A stretch of DNA of 64,000 nucleotides. Source: Palsa-504 sp963769715 (GTDB lineage Bacteria > Actinomycetota > Actinomycetes > Streptosporangiales > Streptosporangiaceae). Of this stretch, positions 26,233 through 32,830 are shown one piece after another. Below the pieces are notes generated by a model. It had not been told where the DNA came from. It did no database searches and saw only the letters and a program-made list of their open reading frames with translations. The DNA lies in assembly GCA_963769715.1 (NCBI GenBank), contig CAVYNE010000035.1, forward strand, positions 62,001 through 126,000, written 5' to 3'. The translations under genes and the position numbers were made by a program. Within the stretch, counting starts at the first letter, position 1. Each line of letters starts with the position of its first letter.

Positions 26233-27533
26233 TGATCGTCGATCCTGCCCAGCTGCGAGTACGCCGGATCCGGGCGCTCACGGTCATGTTCTGCGTCGCG
26301 GTCGCCGTGCTGACGGCCGACGCGATCTCCAAGGCGCAGGTGCTCGGCAAGCTGTCGGGGCACCCGCCGGTCAGGCTGCTGCACGGGCTGGTCACGCTGG
26401 ACCTCACCTTCAACGCCGGGGCCGCCTTCGGCGTCGGCCCTTCCTACACCGCGGTCATCGCCCTGATCGTGTGCGGCGTCATCGTCTCCATCATCCGCAC
26501 GGCCCGGCGGCTGCGCAGCCTGGCCTGGACGATCGCCCTCGGGCTGCTGCTCGGCGGGGCCATGGGCAACCTGGGCGACCGGCTGTTCCGGGCGCCCGGC
26601 CCGCTGCGCGGCCGGGTGGTGGACTGGATCAACCTGCCGCACTTCCCGTGGACGTTCAACCTGGCCGACGCGTCGATCACCTGCGCGGCCGTGCTGATCG
26701 CAGTGCTGGCGCTGCGCGGTATCCGGATCGACGGAACGTCCCCCGCGCACGCCGCCGACCGGATCGAGGCTCCTCGTAGTACTTTGTTAGGTCGGGGTGA
26801 GCAGCTCGGGCCCGGCCGCGCGCAGTTCGGCCACCGAACGCACGCCGAGCAGTTGCATGGTCCGCCGGAACTGTTCGGCCAGGATGTCCAGCGCCTTGTC
26901 CACCCCCGGCTCGCCGCCGGCCATCAGCCCGTACAGGTAGGCGCGCCCGATGGCGCAGGCGTCCGCGCCGAGCGCCACCGCCACGGCGATGTCCGAACCG
27001 TGCCGGACGCCCGAATCGACCAGCACCGACACCTCGGGCCCGACGGTCTCGCGGACGTCGGCGATCAGGTCGGCCGGCGGCAACGCCCGGTCGAGCTGGC
27101 GCCCGCCGTGGTTGGAAAGCTGCAGCCCATCGGCCCCGGCGGAGATGGCGTGCGCGGCGTCGGCGGGACCGAGCGGGCCCTTGATGACCAGCTTGCCCGG
27201 CCAGCGCGCTCGCAGCTCGGCGATGTCGTCCCAGGTGATGGCCGGGTTGAACAACTCCCCGGTGCCCTCGATGGTCGCCGCCGGGTGCCCGGCGAAGTTG
27301 GCGAAGTCGATGGCCGGGCTGCGCAGCATCCGGATCCAGTAGCCCGGCTTGCCCGCGATGCTGGCCAGCGTGCGCGCGGTGAGCTCGGGCGGGATGACCA
27401 GGCCGTTGCGCCGGTCCCTGGTCCGGTGCCCGGTCACGAAGGTGTCCACGGTCACCACCAGGACCCGGTACCCGGCCGCGGCGGCCCGGTCGACCAGTTC
27501 CTTGGTGAGCCCGCTGTCGCGCAGGATGTATAG
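26232..27533 (+). CDS. lspA: Signal peptidase II, reading frame lacks its own stop
   Basis: Inner-membrane aspartic peptidase that removes lipoprotein signal peptides. The LspA part covers about residues 1-180, with four hydrophobic helices and the family motifs FNAGAAFG, GGAMGNLGDR (Asp116) and FNLADASI (Asp146), so both catalytic Asp are present. ATG 26232 shares its A with the tricorn stop (TGATG). Oddly, no stop follows the last helix: the frame stays open for about 250 more codons, entirely antisense to the oxidase gene at 26787-27986. That tail (His/Arg/Gly/Val-rich) resembles no protein. TAG triplets at 26777 and 26788 lie in the other two frames, so a one-base slip or assembly error near 26760 would restore a normal 180-residue protein. 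Confidence 0.75.
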   Translation: MIVDPAQLRVRRIRALTVMFCVAVAVLTADAISKAQVLGKLSGHPPVRLLHGLVTLDLTFNAGAAFGVGPSYTAVIALIVCGVIVSIIRTARRLRSLAWTIALGLLLGGAMGNLGDRLFRAPGPLRGRVVDWINLPHFPWTFNLADASITCAAVLIAVLALRGIRIDGTSPAHAADRIEAPRSTLLGRGEQLGPGRAQFGHRTHAEQLHGPPELFGQDVQRLVHPRLAAGHQPVQVGAPDGAGVRAERHRHGDVRTVPDARIDQHRHLGPDGLADVGDQVGRRQRPVELAPAVVGKLQPIGPGGDGVRGVGGTERALDDQLARPARSQLGDVVPGDGRVEQLPGALDGRRRVPGEVGEVDGRAAQHPDPVARLARDAGQRARGELGRDDQAVAPVPGPVPGHEGVHGHHQDPVPGRGGPVDQFLGEPAVAQDV

Positions 27534-27986
27534 CTGGAACCACAGGTCGGGTCGGGCCCCCTCGGCGACCGCCTCGATGGTGGTGGTCGCCATCGTGGAC
27601 AGCGTGTAGGGCAGGCCGTGCCGCTGCGCCGCCCGAGCCGCGCCGATCTCGCCAGCCGGGTGCATCATCCGCGTGTACCCGGTCGGGGCCAGGGCCAGCG
27701 GCAGCGGCGCCACCGAGTCGAGGAACCGCGCCGAGGTATCAGCTTCGGACACGTTCACCAGCGCGCGCGGCTGGAACCGCCAGCGGCGGAACGCCCTGGT
27801 GTTACCTCGGACCGAGAGCTCTTCGTCGGCGCCGCCGTCGACGTAGTCGAAGACCGGGCGCGGGGTCAGCCGACGTCCCGCGACGCGCAGGTCAGCAATG
27901 TCATGGCAGGCGGAAAGCCGTCGGCGCGTGGCGTCGAGCTCGACCGGTTTCATCTGGATCAGCTGGCGAATCTCCGATGCCCTCAT
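26787..27986 (-). CDS. FMN-dependent alpha-hydroxy acid oxidase/dehydrogenase (LldD-like)
   Basis: Flavoenzyme of 399 residues that oxidises an L-2-hydroxy acid such as lactate, mandelate or glycolate. FMN-site and catalytic blocks are PRPVFDYVDGGADEE, LALAPTGYTRMMHPAGE, WFQLYILRD, the catalytic base in LQLSNHGGRQLD and VLVDSGVRHGSDIAVAVALGA with AIGRAYLYGL. It has no membrane anchor beyond the family active-site loop, which is where membrane-bound and soluble members differ. The acid it uses is unknown. It converges with lspA, whose open frame runs through it in antisense, and is divergent from the sulfonate monooxygenase gene with 133 bases between starts. Confidence 0.9.
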   Translation of the reverse strand: MRASEIRQLIQMKPVELDATRRRLSACHDIADLRVAGRRLTPRPVFDYVDGGADEELSVRGNTRAFRRWRFQPRALVNVSEADTSARFLDSVAPLPLALAPTGYTRMMHPAGEIGAARAAQRHGLPYTLSTMATTTIEAVAEGARPDLWFQLYILRDSGLTKELVDRAAAAGYRVLVVTVDTFVTGHRTRDRRNGLVIPPELTARTLASIAGKPGYWIRMLRSPAIDFANFAGHPAATIEGTGELFNPAITWDDIAELRARWPGKLVIKGPLGPADAAHAISAGADGLQLSNHGGRQLDRALPPADLIADVRETVGPEVSVLVDSGVRHGSDIAVAVALGADACAIGRAYLYGLMAGGEPGVDKALDILAEQFRRTMQLLGVRSVAELRAAGPELLTPT

Positions 27987-28119
27987 GTCACGGACGATAG
28001 TCGAGCAAGCCCGGCCAGGGAACGCGCCGGCCCGGCCGCGGGCCAGCCCGGCGCCGCCGGGCTACCTTCCTGTAAACTAAATCAATCGGAATTATCGCAA
28101 TTAGCCGAAGGAGCGATGG
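27987..28119. promoter_or_regulatory. Divergent control region, oxidase / sulfonate monooxygenase
   Basis: Contains the perfect hairpin AGCCCGGC-GCC-GCCGGGCT (28045-28063) and then an AT-rich block (28069-28105) with ACTAAATCAATCGG and AATTATCGCAATT that would suit a promoter and an activator site for the ssuD gene. A GAAGGAG ribosome site lies at 28107-28113, six bases before the ATG. Confidence 0.5.
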
Positions 28120-29322
28120 ATGTCTCTGCGCTTCCACTGGTTCCTGCCTACCAACGGCGACGGCCGCGACATCGTCGGCGGCGGCCACGGCGTCGCGACC
28201 GGCGCGGCGGGCGCGATCCGCCCCGCGAGTCTCGCCTACCTGGGCCAGGTCGCCCGCAGCGCCGAACAACTCGGCTTCGAGGCCGCGCTCACCCCGACCG
28301 GTGCCTGGTGCGAGGACGCCTGGCTGACGACGGCGATGCTCACCGAGGTCACCGAGCGGCTGAAGTTCCTGGTCGCGTTCCGCCCCGGCCTGATCTCCCC
28401 GACGCTGTCCGCGCAGATGGCGGCCACGTTCCAGCGTCACTCGAAGGGTCGGCTGCTGCTTAACGTGGTGACCGGCGGCGAGGCCGCCGAGCAGCAGGCC
28501 TACGGCGACTTCCTGGACAAGAAGCAGCGTTACGCTCGCTGCGGCGAGTTCCTGGACATCGTGACCCGGCTGTGGCGCGGCGAGACCGTCAGCCACCGCG
28601 GCGAGCACCTGCGGGTCGAGGGCGCCCGGCTGGCCCGGCGGCCCGACCCGGTGCCCGACCTGTACTTCGGCGGGTCCTCGCCCGAGGCGGGCCCGGTCGC
28701 GGCCCGCTACACGGACGTCTACCTGACCTGGGGCGAGCCGCCGGCCGCAGTGAACACCAAGCTGCGCTGGATGGACAGCCTGGCCCGCAAGGCCGGGCGC
28801 GCGCCGCGCTACGGCATCCGGCTGCACGTCATCACCAGGGACACCTCGCACGAGGCGTGGATGCAGGCCAACCGGCTGATCGAAGGCGTCGACGAGGCCA
28901 TGATCCGCACGGTTCAGGAGGGGCTCGGCCGCAGCGAGTCCGAAGGCCAGCGCCGGATGCGCGAATTGCACGGCGGCTCGCCGGACGACCTGGAGGTGTC
29001 GCCGAACCTGTGGGCCGGCGTCGGCCTGCTCCGCGGCGGCGCCGGGACGGCGCTGGTCGGCAGCCACGCCGAGGTGGCCGACCGGATCGAGGAATACGCC
29101 CAGCTCGGCCTGTCCGAGTTCATCCTGTCCGGCTACCCGCACCTGGAGGAGGCCTACTGGTTCGGCGAGGGCGTGCTCCCCATCCTGCGCCAGCGCGGCC
29201 TGTGGCGGCACCCCGATGCGGATACCCTCGACGACACGCTGAACGTAACTCCGTTCGCCCCGACGTCGGGCCCCCTCGCGCCCCCGGCTGACCGGCCGCG
29301 CCACCCCGCCGCCGTACCGTAA
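28120..29322 (+). CDS. ssuD: FMNH2-dependent alkanesulfonate monooxygenase
   Basis: Two-component flavin monooxygenase of the bacterial-luciferase fold, 400 residues, that releases sulfite from alkanesulfonates. SsuD features are the start MSLRFHWFLPTNGDGR, the RPGLISPTLSAQMAATFQRHS block, NVVTGGEAAEQQAYGDF, FGGSSPEAGPVAARYTDVYLTWGEPP and EFILSGYPHLEEAYWFGEGVLP. It needs reduced FMN from a separate reductase; a candidate lies 72 bases downstream on the same strand. With the SfnB-like and flavin-reductase genes on the opposite strand, it forms an organosulfur-use cluster normally expressed when sulfate is scarce. Start and ribosome site are unambiguous. Confidence 0.92.
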   Translation: MSLRFHWFLPTNGDGRDIVGGGHGVATGAAGAIRPASLAYLGQVARSAEQLGFEAALTPTGAWCEDAWLTTAMLTEVTERLKFLVAFRPGLISPTLSAQMAATFQRHSKGRLLLNVVTGGEAAEQQAYGDFLDKKQRYARCGEFLDIVTRLWRGETVSHRGEHLRVEGARLARRPDPVPDLYFGGSSPEAGPVAARYTDVYLTWGEPPAAVNTKLRWMDSLARKAGRAPRYGIRLHVITRDTSHEAWMQANRLIEGVDEAMIRTVQEGLGRSESEGQRRMRELHGGSPDDLEVSPNLWAGVGLLRGGAGTALVGSHAEVADRIEEYAQLGLSEFILSGYPHLEEAYWFGEGVLPILRQRGLWRHPDADTLDDTLNVTPFAPTSGPLAPPADRPRHPAAVP

Positions 29323-29394
29323 AGTTCTTTTTCGGACCGAACGAGCCGGATATCAGCCCCGCTCCCGGCTATCCGTGAACGGAGGTAAGACGCC

Positions 29395-30027
29395 ATGCGG
29401 ATCGCCGTCGTCACCGGCAATCCCAAGCCCGCGTCCCGCACCCATGGCGTGGCCCTGGCGGTAGCCGACGCCCTAGCCGCCGGACTGACCTCGCCCGCCG
29501 CGCAAGCCGTGCCCGCCGCGCAAGCCGTGCCCGCCGCGCAAGCCGTGCCCGCTGCGCAAGCCCCGCTCACCGGGCGAGCGGCCCTGCCTCTCCCCGCACC
29601 CCCGACCACCTCTGCCGCCCCGGCCACGCTAGTGGTCGACCTCGCCGAACATGCGTCGAGCCTGTTCGACTGGTCCCACGCCGAACTCACCCGGCTGACC
29701 GCCGAGGTCGCCGCCGCTGACATCGCCATCTTCGCGTCGCCGACCTACAAGGCCGCCTACACCGGGATGCTCAAGGCCTTCCTGGACCGCTACGGCAGCA
29801 ACGGCCTGGCCGGAACCGTCGCGGTCCCGGTGATGACCGGCGGCTGGCCCGGCCACCTGCTGGCCGTCGAGGTTCACCTGCGCCCCGTCCTGGTCGAACT
29901 GGGCGCCACCGTCCCCGCCCGCGGTCTGTACGTCACCGAGCCCGAGTTCGGGAACCTGGACGACGCCGTGGCCAAGTGGACCGAAACCGCCATCCCGCTC
30001 ATCCGCCGTGCCCTAGCCCCCGAGTAA
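29395..30027 (+). CDS. NAD(P)H-dependent FMN reductase (SsuE/MsuE-like)
   Basis: Flavodoxin-like reductase of 210 residues that would feed FMNH2 to the SsuD enzyme just upstream. The flavin phosphate loop is VTGNPKPASRTHGVA at the N-terminus, and ADIAIFASPTYKAAYTGMLKAFLDRYG and VPVMTGGWPGHLLAVEVHLRPVLVELGA are the characteristic SsuE/MsuE blocks. The region between residues 30 and 75 is an insertion rich in Ala, Gln, Val and Pro, built on an 18-base tandem repeat (see 29494). Without it the protein would have the usual length of about 180. The ATG at 29395 follows GGAGGTAAG. It converges with the DUF1707 gene at 30058. Confidence 0.88.
   Translation: MRIAVVTGNPKPASRTHGVALAVADALAAGLTSPAAQAVPAAQAVPAAQAVPAAQAPLTGRAALPLPAPPTTSAAPATLVVDLAEHASSLFDWSHAELTRLTAEVAAADIAIFASPTYKAAYTGMLKAFLDRYGSNGLAGTVAVPVMTGGWPGHLLAVEVHLRPVLVELGATVPARGLYVTEPEFGNLDDAVAKWTETAIPLIRRALAPE
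29494..29562 (+). repeat. In-frame 18-nt tandem repeat in the FMN reductase gene
   Basis: Three perfect 18-base units starting CCCGCCGCGCAAGCC plus a fourth near-perfect partial unit. They encode repeated Pro-Ala-Ala-Gln-Ala-Val between the first and second flavodoxin strands. Confidence 0.92.
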
Positions 30028-30057
30028 CGTGACCGGCGGCCCTAAGCCGCGCCCGGC

Positions 30058-30720
30058 TTATGGCGCGCCCAGCACCGGCCGCATAACTTGTGGCACTTGT
30101 CCACGCTGCCGGCCGGGGCGCGACTCATGAGCTCGCATGTCGGCGCGTGTCTCGTCGGTGCGCCCACCGGGCGGGGCCAGATCGTGACCGTTCCCGCCGT
30201 GCCGCTGGCCGCCGGGCGGCCGACCGCCCTGCCCCGGCGGCAGTTGCCCCTGCGACCCGAGGGAGCGGCGTTCCTTGCGGCGTTCCTCGATCATTGTGCC
30301 TACGACAATCATCAGGAAGGGAAGCCCGACGACGAGATCGAGTATGAACATGATGACCGCCACCTGCGCAAGGATTTCGCTGCTAAAGACAAAGGCGGCC
30401 GCCAGCGGGGCCAGCGGACTGAGCACAGACACGATGGCCCACTCGAGTACCTTCTTGTCCCCCAGCGACGGGCCCGGCGCCCGGGCCGACCGGGATGGCG
30501 ACCGGGTCTGCCCGGCGGGCAGGTCGGCGGAGAGCGCGGCCAGTTCCGCGTAGGTCTTTGAGGCGAACGCCTGGCCCACCCGCTGGTCGAGCTCGTCCTT
30601 GGTCAGCCGGCCTTGCACGAACGCGGCCTTGAGCGTGTCGATCACGCGCTCGCGGTCCGCGTGGGATGCCCGCATGTGGCCGCGGCCCGCCGCGGCCATC
30701 GGGTCTGATGGCTCTGTCAC
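30058..30720 (-). CDS. DUF1707 domain membrane protein
   Basis: A protein of about 220 residues. The DUF1707 domain is at about 15-70 (RASHADRERVIDTLKAAFVQ, GRLTKDELDQRVGQAFASKT, AELAALSADLP). Two long hydrophobic helices follow (VSVLSPLAPLAAAFVFSS and VAVIMFILDLVVGLPFLMIVVG), then a charged, Gly/Pro-rich tail of 70 residues. I start at the GTG complementary to 30718-30720 because a GGGAGG site lies eight bases upstream; the open frame extends 12 codons further. It is downstream of the flavin reductase and SfnB genes on the same strand, 80 bases apart, so it may be transcribed with them without sharing their function. Confidence 0.8.
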   Translation of the reverse strand: MTEPSDPMAAAGRGHMRASHADRERVIDTLKAAFVQGRLTKDELDQRVGQAFASKTYAELAALSADLPAGQTRSPSRSARAPGPSLGDKKVLEWAIVSVLSPLAPLAAAFVFSSEILAQVAVIMFILDLVVGLPFLMIVVGTMIEERRKERRSLGSQGQLPPGQGGRPPGGQRHGGNGHDLAPPGGRTDETRADMRAHESRPGRQRGQVPQVMRPVLGAP

Positions 30721-30800
30721 CGCAGGCACCTCCCGCCCTGAGCACGCTGCAGGCACAGCCTAACGCGGCCGCTTCCCGGGAGGCCAACCGCAGGCGGCCC

Positions 30801-31415
30801 TCAGCCGCAGGCAGGGAGGTCCTGCTCGGTCAGGGAGGCGTAGCTGCCGCGGAAGAACACCAGCGGGCCGTTGGGGTGGGCGCTGGTTTCCGCGTGCCGG
30901 ACCCGGCCGACGATGATCTCGTGATCGCCGCCGGGCAGCGCGTGCTCAACGGTGCATTCCAGCACCGCGAGCACGTCCTCCAGCCGAGGGCTCCCGGTCG
31001 GCCCGCGCCGGTGCCGGACCCCGTCCCAGGCCGCCGTCAGCCCCCGCCGGGCGAAGTTCCTCGACAGGTGCTGCTGCGGAGCCGCGAGCACATTCACCAC
31101 GAACGCGCCGTGGCCGCGGATCGCCTGCAGCGTCAGGCTGCCGAGATCGAAGCAGACGATGACCAGCGGCGGGTCAAGCGACAGCGAGGTAACCGCGTTG
31201 GCCGTCGTGCCCACCGGCTCGCCGTCCGCATCGACCGAGGTGACCACCGTGACCCCGGTGGCGAAGTGCCCCATCGCGTCCCGGAACTCCGCGGCCGATA
31301 CCCCAGCCCCGGATACCCCAGCCCCGGATACCCCAGCCCCGGATACCCCAGCCACAGATAGCCCACTCCCGGATATTCCATTTCCGGAATAACCGGTTCT
31401 GGATTGTGCGGTCAT
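30801..31415 (-). CDS. Flavin reductase family protein
   Basis: FMN-binding split-barrel reductase of 204 residues: FRDAMGHFATGVTVVTSVD, VGTTANAVTSLSLDPPLVIVCF, FVVNVLAAPQQHLSRNFA and the C-terminal PLVFFRGSYASL are the family blocks. It would supply reduced flavin to a two-component monooxygenase, most likely the SfnB/DszC-like enzyme encoded two bases upstream on the same strand. The first 35 residues are an unusual run of SGAGV-type pentapeptides encoded by a 15-base repeat and have no counterpart in the family. The start could also be internal, but the junction with the SfnB stop (two-base gap) fits ATG 31415. Confidence 0.9.
   Translation of the reverse strand: MTAQSRTGYSGNGISGSGLSVAGVSGAGVSGAGVSGAGVSAAEFRDAMGHFATGVTVVTSVDADGEPVGTTANAVTSLSLDPPLVIVCFDLGSLTLQAIRGHGAFVVNVLAAPQQHLSRNFARRGLTAAWDGVRHRRGPTGSPRLEDVLAVLECTVEHALPGGDHEIIVGRVRHAETSAHPNGPLVFFRGSYASLTEQDLPACG
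31291..31395 (-). repeat. In-frame 15-nt tandem repeat in the flavin reductase gene
   Basis: Seven consecutive 15-base units; the three central ones (31306-31350) are identical (plus-strand GCCCCGGATACCCCA) and the outer ones are progressively decayed. They encode SGAGV, SVAGV, SGSGL and SGNGI-like pentapeptides at the N-terminus. Confidence 0.92.
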
Positions 31416-31417
31416 CG

Positions 31418-32641
31418 TCAGATCTGCCCGTGGTTGGGCGGCAGGACGTCGTTGAGCAGGTAGTTACCTATGTGGTGATACTTCCAGGCCACCGGATCGT
31501 GGCTGGCGTGGGTGCGGGCGTTGCGCCAGTGCCGGCTCAGGTCGTAGCGCTCGTCGGCGGCGCTGGCCCCGCCGAGCGAGAACATGTCGCTGGCCACCTC
31601 AGCGGCGACCTCGCTGCCGAACGCCTTGGCCTGGGCGATCGCGAGGGACCCGCGGGCGGCTGCGGCGGCGTTCCGGGGCGTGCGGGTCACCTCGTCCAGG
31701 GTCGCGGCCGCCGCGGCCAGCAGCGCCTCCGCCGCGTGCACCCTGGTCGCCAGCTGGCCGTAGCGGTGCATGGTGTGCGGGTCCGAACTAGCGGTCTGCG
31801 TCCACCCGGCCCGCGCGGCCTCGAAGAACGGGCGCGCCCTGGTCCGGATGAACTCGCCGGCCTCCCGCAGCGCGCCGCCCGCGATCCCGACCTCGATCGC
31901 GGCGTGCACCAGCTGCGCCCGCGCGCCGAACTGCTGCGGGGCCTCGAACGCGCCCTGGTACGGGATGACCAACTCGGGATCGACCGGAACGTCCTCGAAT
32001 TGAGCGCCGCCGCTAACGGTGGCGCGCTGGCCCATCACGTTCCAGTCCGAGTCCAGGTGCACACCGGGCGCGTCGCGCTCGACGAAGGCCAGGACCATGC
32101 GGTCGGCGTCGTCCAGCGCGGTGACCCCGATCCAGCGGGCCGTGATCGCCCCGGTGCAGTAGTACTTGCGCCCGGTCAGCCGCAACACCGGGCCGCGGCG
32201 GGACAGCCGGGTCTTCAGGTCCTGGGCGTGCTGGCCGCCGCGTTCGGCCAGCCCGTTGCCGAGCCGGCCGCCGACCAGCACGTCGGCGAACAGGCGGCGC
32301 CGCTGTTCGCCCGTGCCGAGCACCGCGAGCACGTCCACCAGGAGGAAGTGCCCCTGCGGGATCTGCGCGATCGCCGGGTCGACCGCGGCGATCTCGCGTA
32401 TCACCTCGGCGAGCACAGTGGCAGGCACCTCGGCGCCGTGATACTTGCGCGGTACGGTGATTCCCAGCAGGCCACTGGCGTCGAGCGCCGCGAGCTCGCG
32501 GACCGGCACCGCGCCCGACCGGTCGCGGTCGATCACGCCGTCCGCGATCGAGGCCGCGAACTCCCGTACCGTCCTGATCGCCTCCGCGCCCGAAGCGATA
32601 ACCGCCGCGGTCAGCTGGATGGGCGCCGTATCCGTGGGCAT
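31418..32641 (-). CDS. sfnB: SfnB/DszC-like acyl-CoA dehydrogenase-fold monooxygenase
   Basis: A 407-residue flavoprotein with the acyl-CoA dehydrogenase fold, of the sulfur-acquisition type SfnB and related to the dibenzothiophene monooxygenase DszC. Key blocks are GITVPRKYHGAEVPATVLAEVIREIAAVDPAIAQIPQGHF, YCTGAITARWIGVTAL, LDSDWNVMGQRATVSGGAQFEDVPVD and the C-terminal RHWRNARTHASHDPVAWKYHHIGNYLL. SfnB enzymes take part in dimethylsulfone/methanesulfonate use and depend on free reduced flavin, which matches the flavin reductase that follows after two bases. Together with ssuD on the other strand this makes a sulfone and sulfonate scavenging locus. The true substrate is inferred, not shown. 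Confidence 0.87.
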   Translation of the reverse strand: MPTDTAPIQLTAAVIASGAEAIRTVREFAASIADGVIDRDRSGAVPVRELAALDASGLLGITVPRKYHGAEVPATVLAEVIREIAAVDPAIAQIPQGHFLLVDVLAVLGTGEQRRRLFADVLVGGRLGNGLAERGGQHAQDLKTRLSRRGPVLRLTGRKYYCTGAITARWIGVTALDDADRMVLAFVERDAPGVHLDSDWNVMGQRATVSGGAQFEDVPVDPELVIPYQGAFEAPQQFGARAQLVHAAIEVGIAGGALREAGEFIRTRARPFFEAARAGWTQTASSDPHTMHRYGQLATRVHAAEALLAAAAATLDEVTRTPRNAAAAARGSLAIAQAKAFGSEVAAEVASDMFSLGGASAADERYDLSRHWRNARTHASHDPVAWKYHHIGNYLLNDVLPPNHGQI

Positions 32642-32830
32642 GGAGAACCTCCAGTCAACTGAGCTGGCGACCGCACCTCCAGGCTCCCTCGGCCCGCGCT
32701 AAAAGTCAAGTATTACGACCAGATTAATAGACTTATAGCGGGGGGACAATGCCCCCCGGACGTGTCTCACCCAGGTCACGGCCGGGCGGTGCGTCTATGC
32801 GGCCGGGCGGCCAGGTGAAACGATCGAGCC
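32642..32830. promoter_or_regulatory. Divergent control region with G6/C6 inverted repeat
   Basis: The AT-rich stretch 32700-32738 (AAAAGTCAAGTATTACG, then AGATTAATAGACTTATAG) is the best promoter candidate for the SfnB-flavin reductase transcript. Right beside it, 32740-32757 is GGGGGG-ACAATG-CCCCCC, a G/C-run palindrome that looks like a shortened relative of the repeats at 25366 and 39104. The divergent flippase-like gene begins at 32831. Confidence 0.55.

Noticed and set aside
26784..27533. Second domain of LspA encoded by the open frame past codon 184
   Set aside because: The sequence is exactly antisense to a conserved FMN oxidase and has the composition of a shadow frame; it is reported as a stop-loss anomaly and not as a domain.
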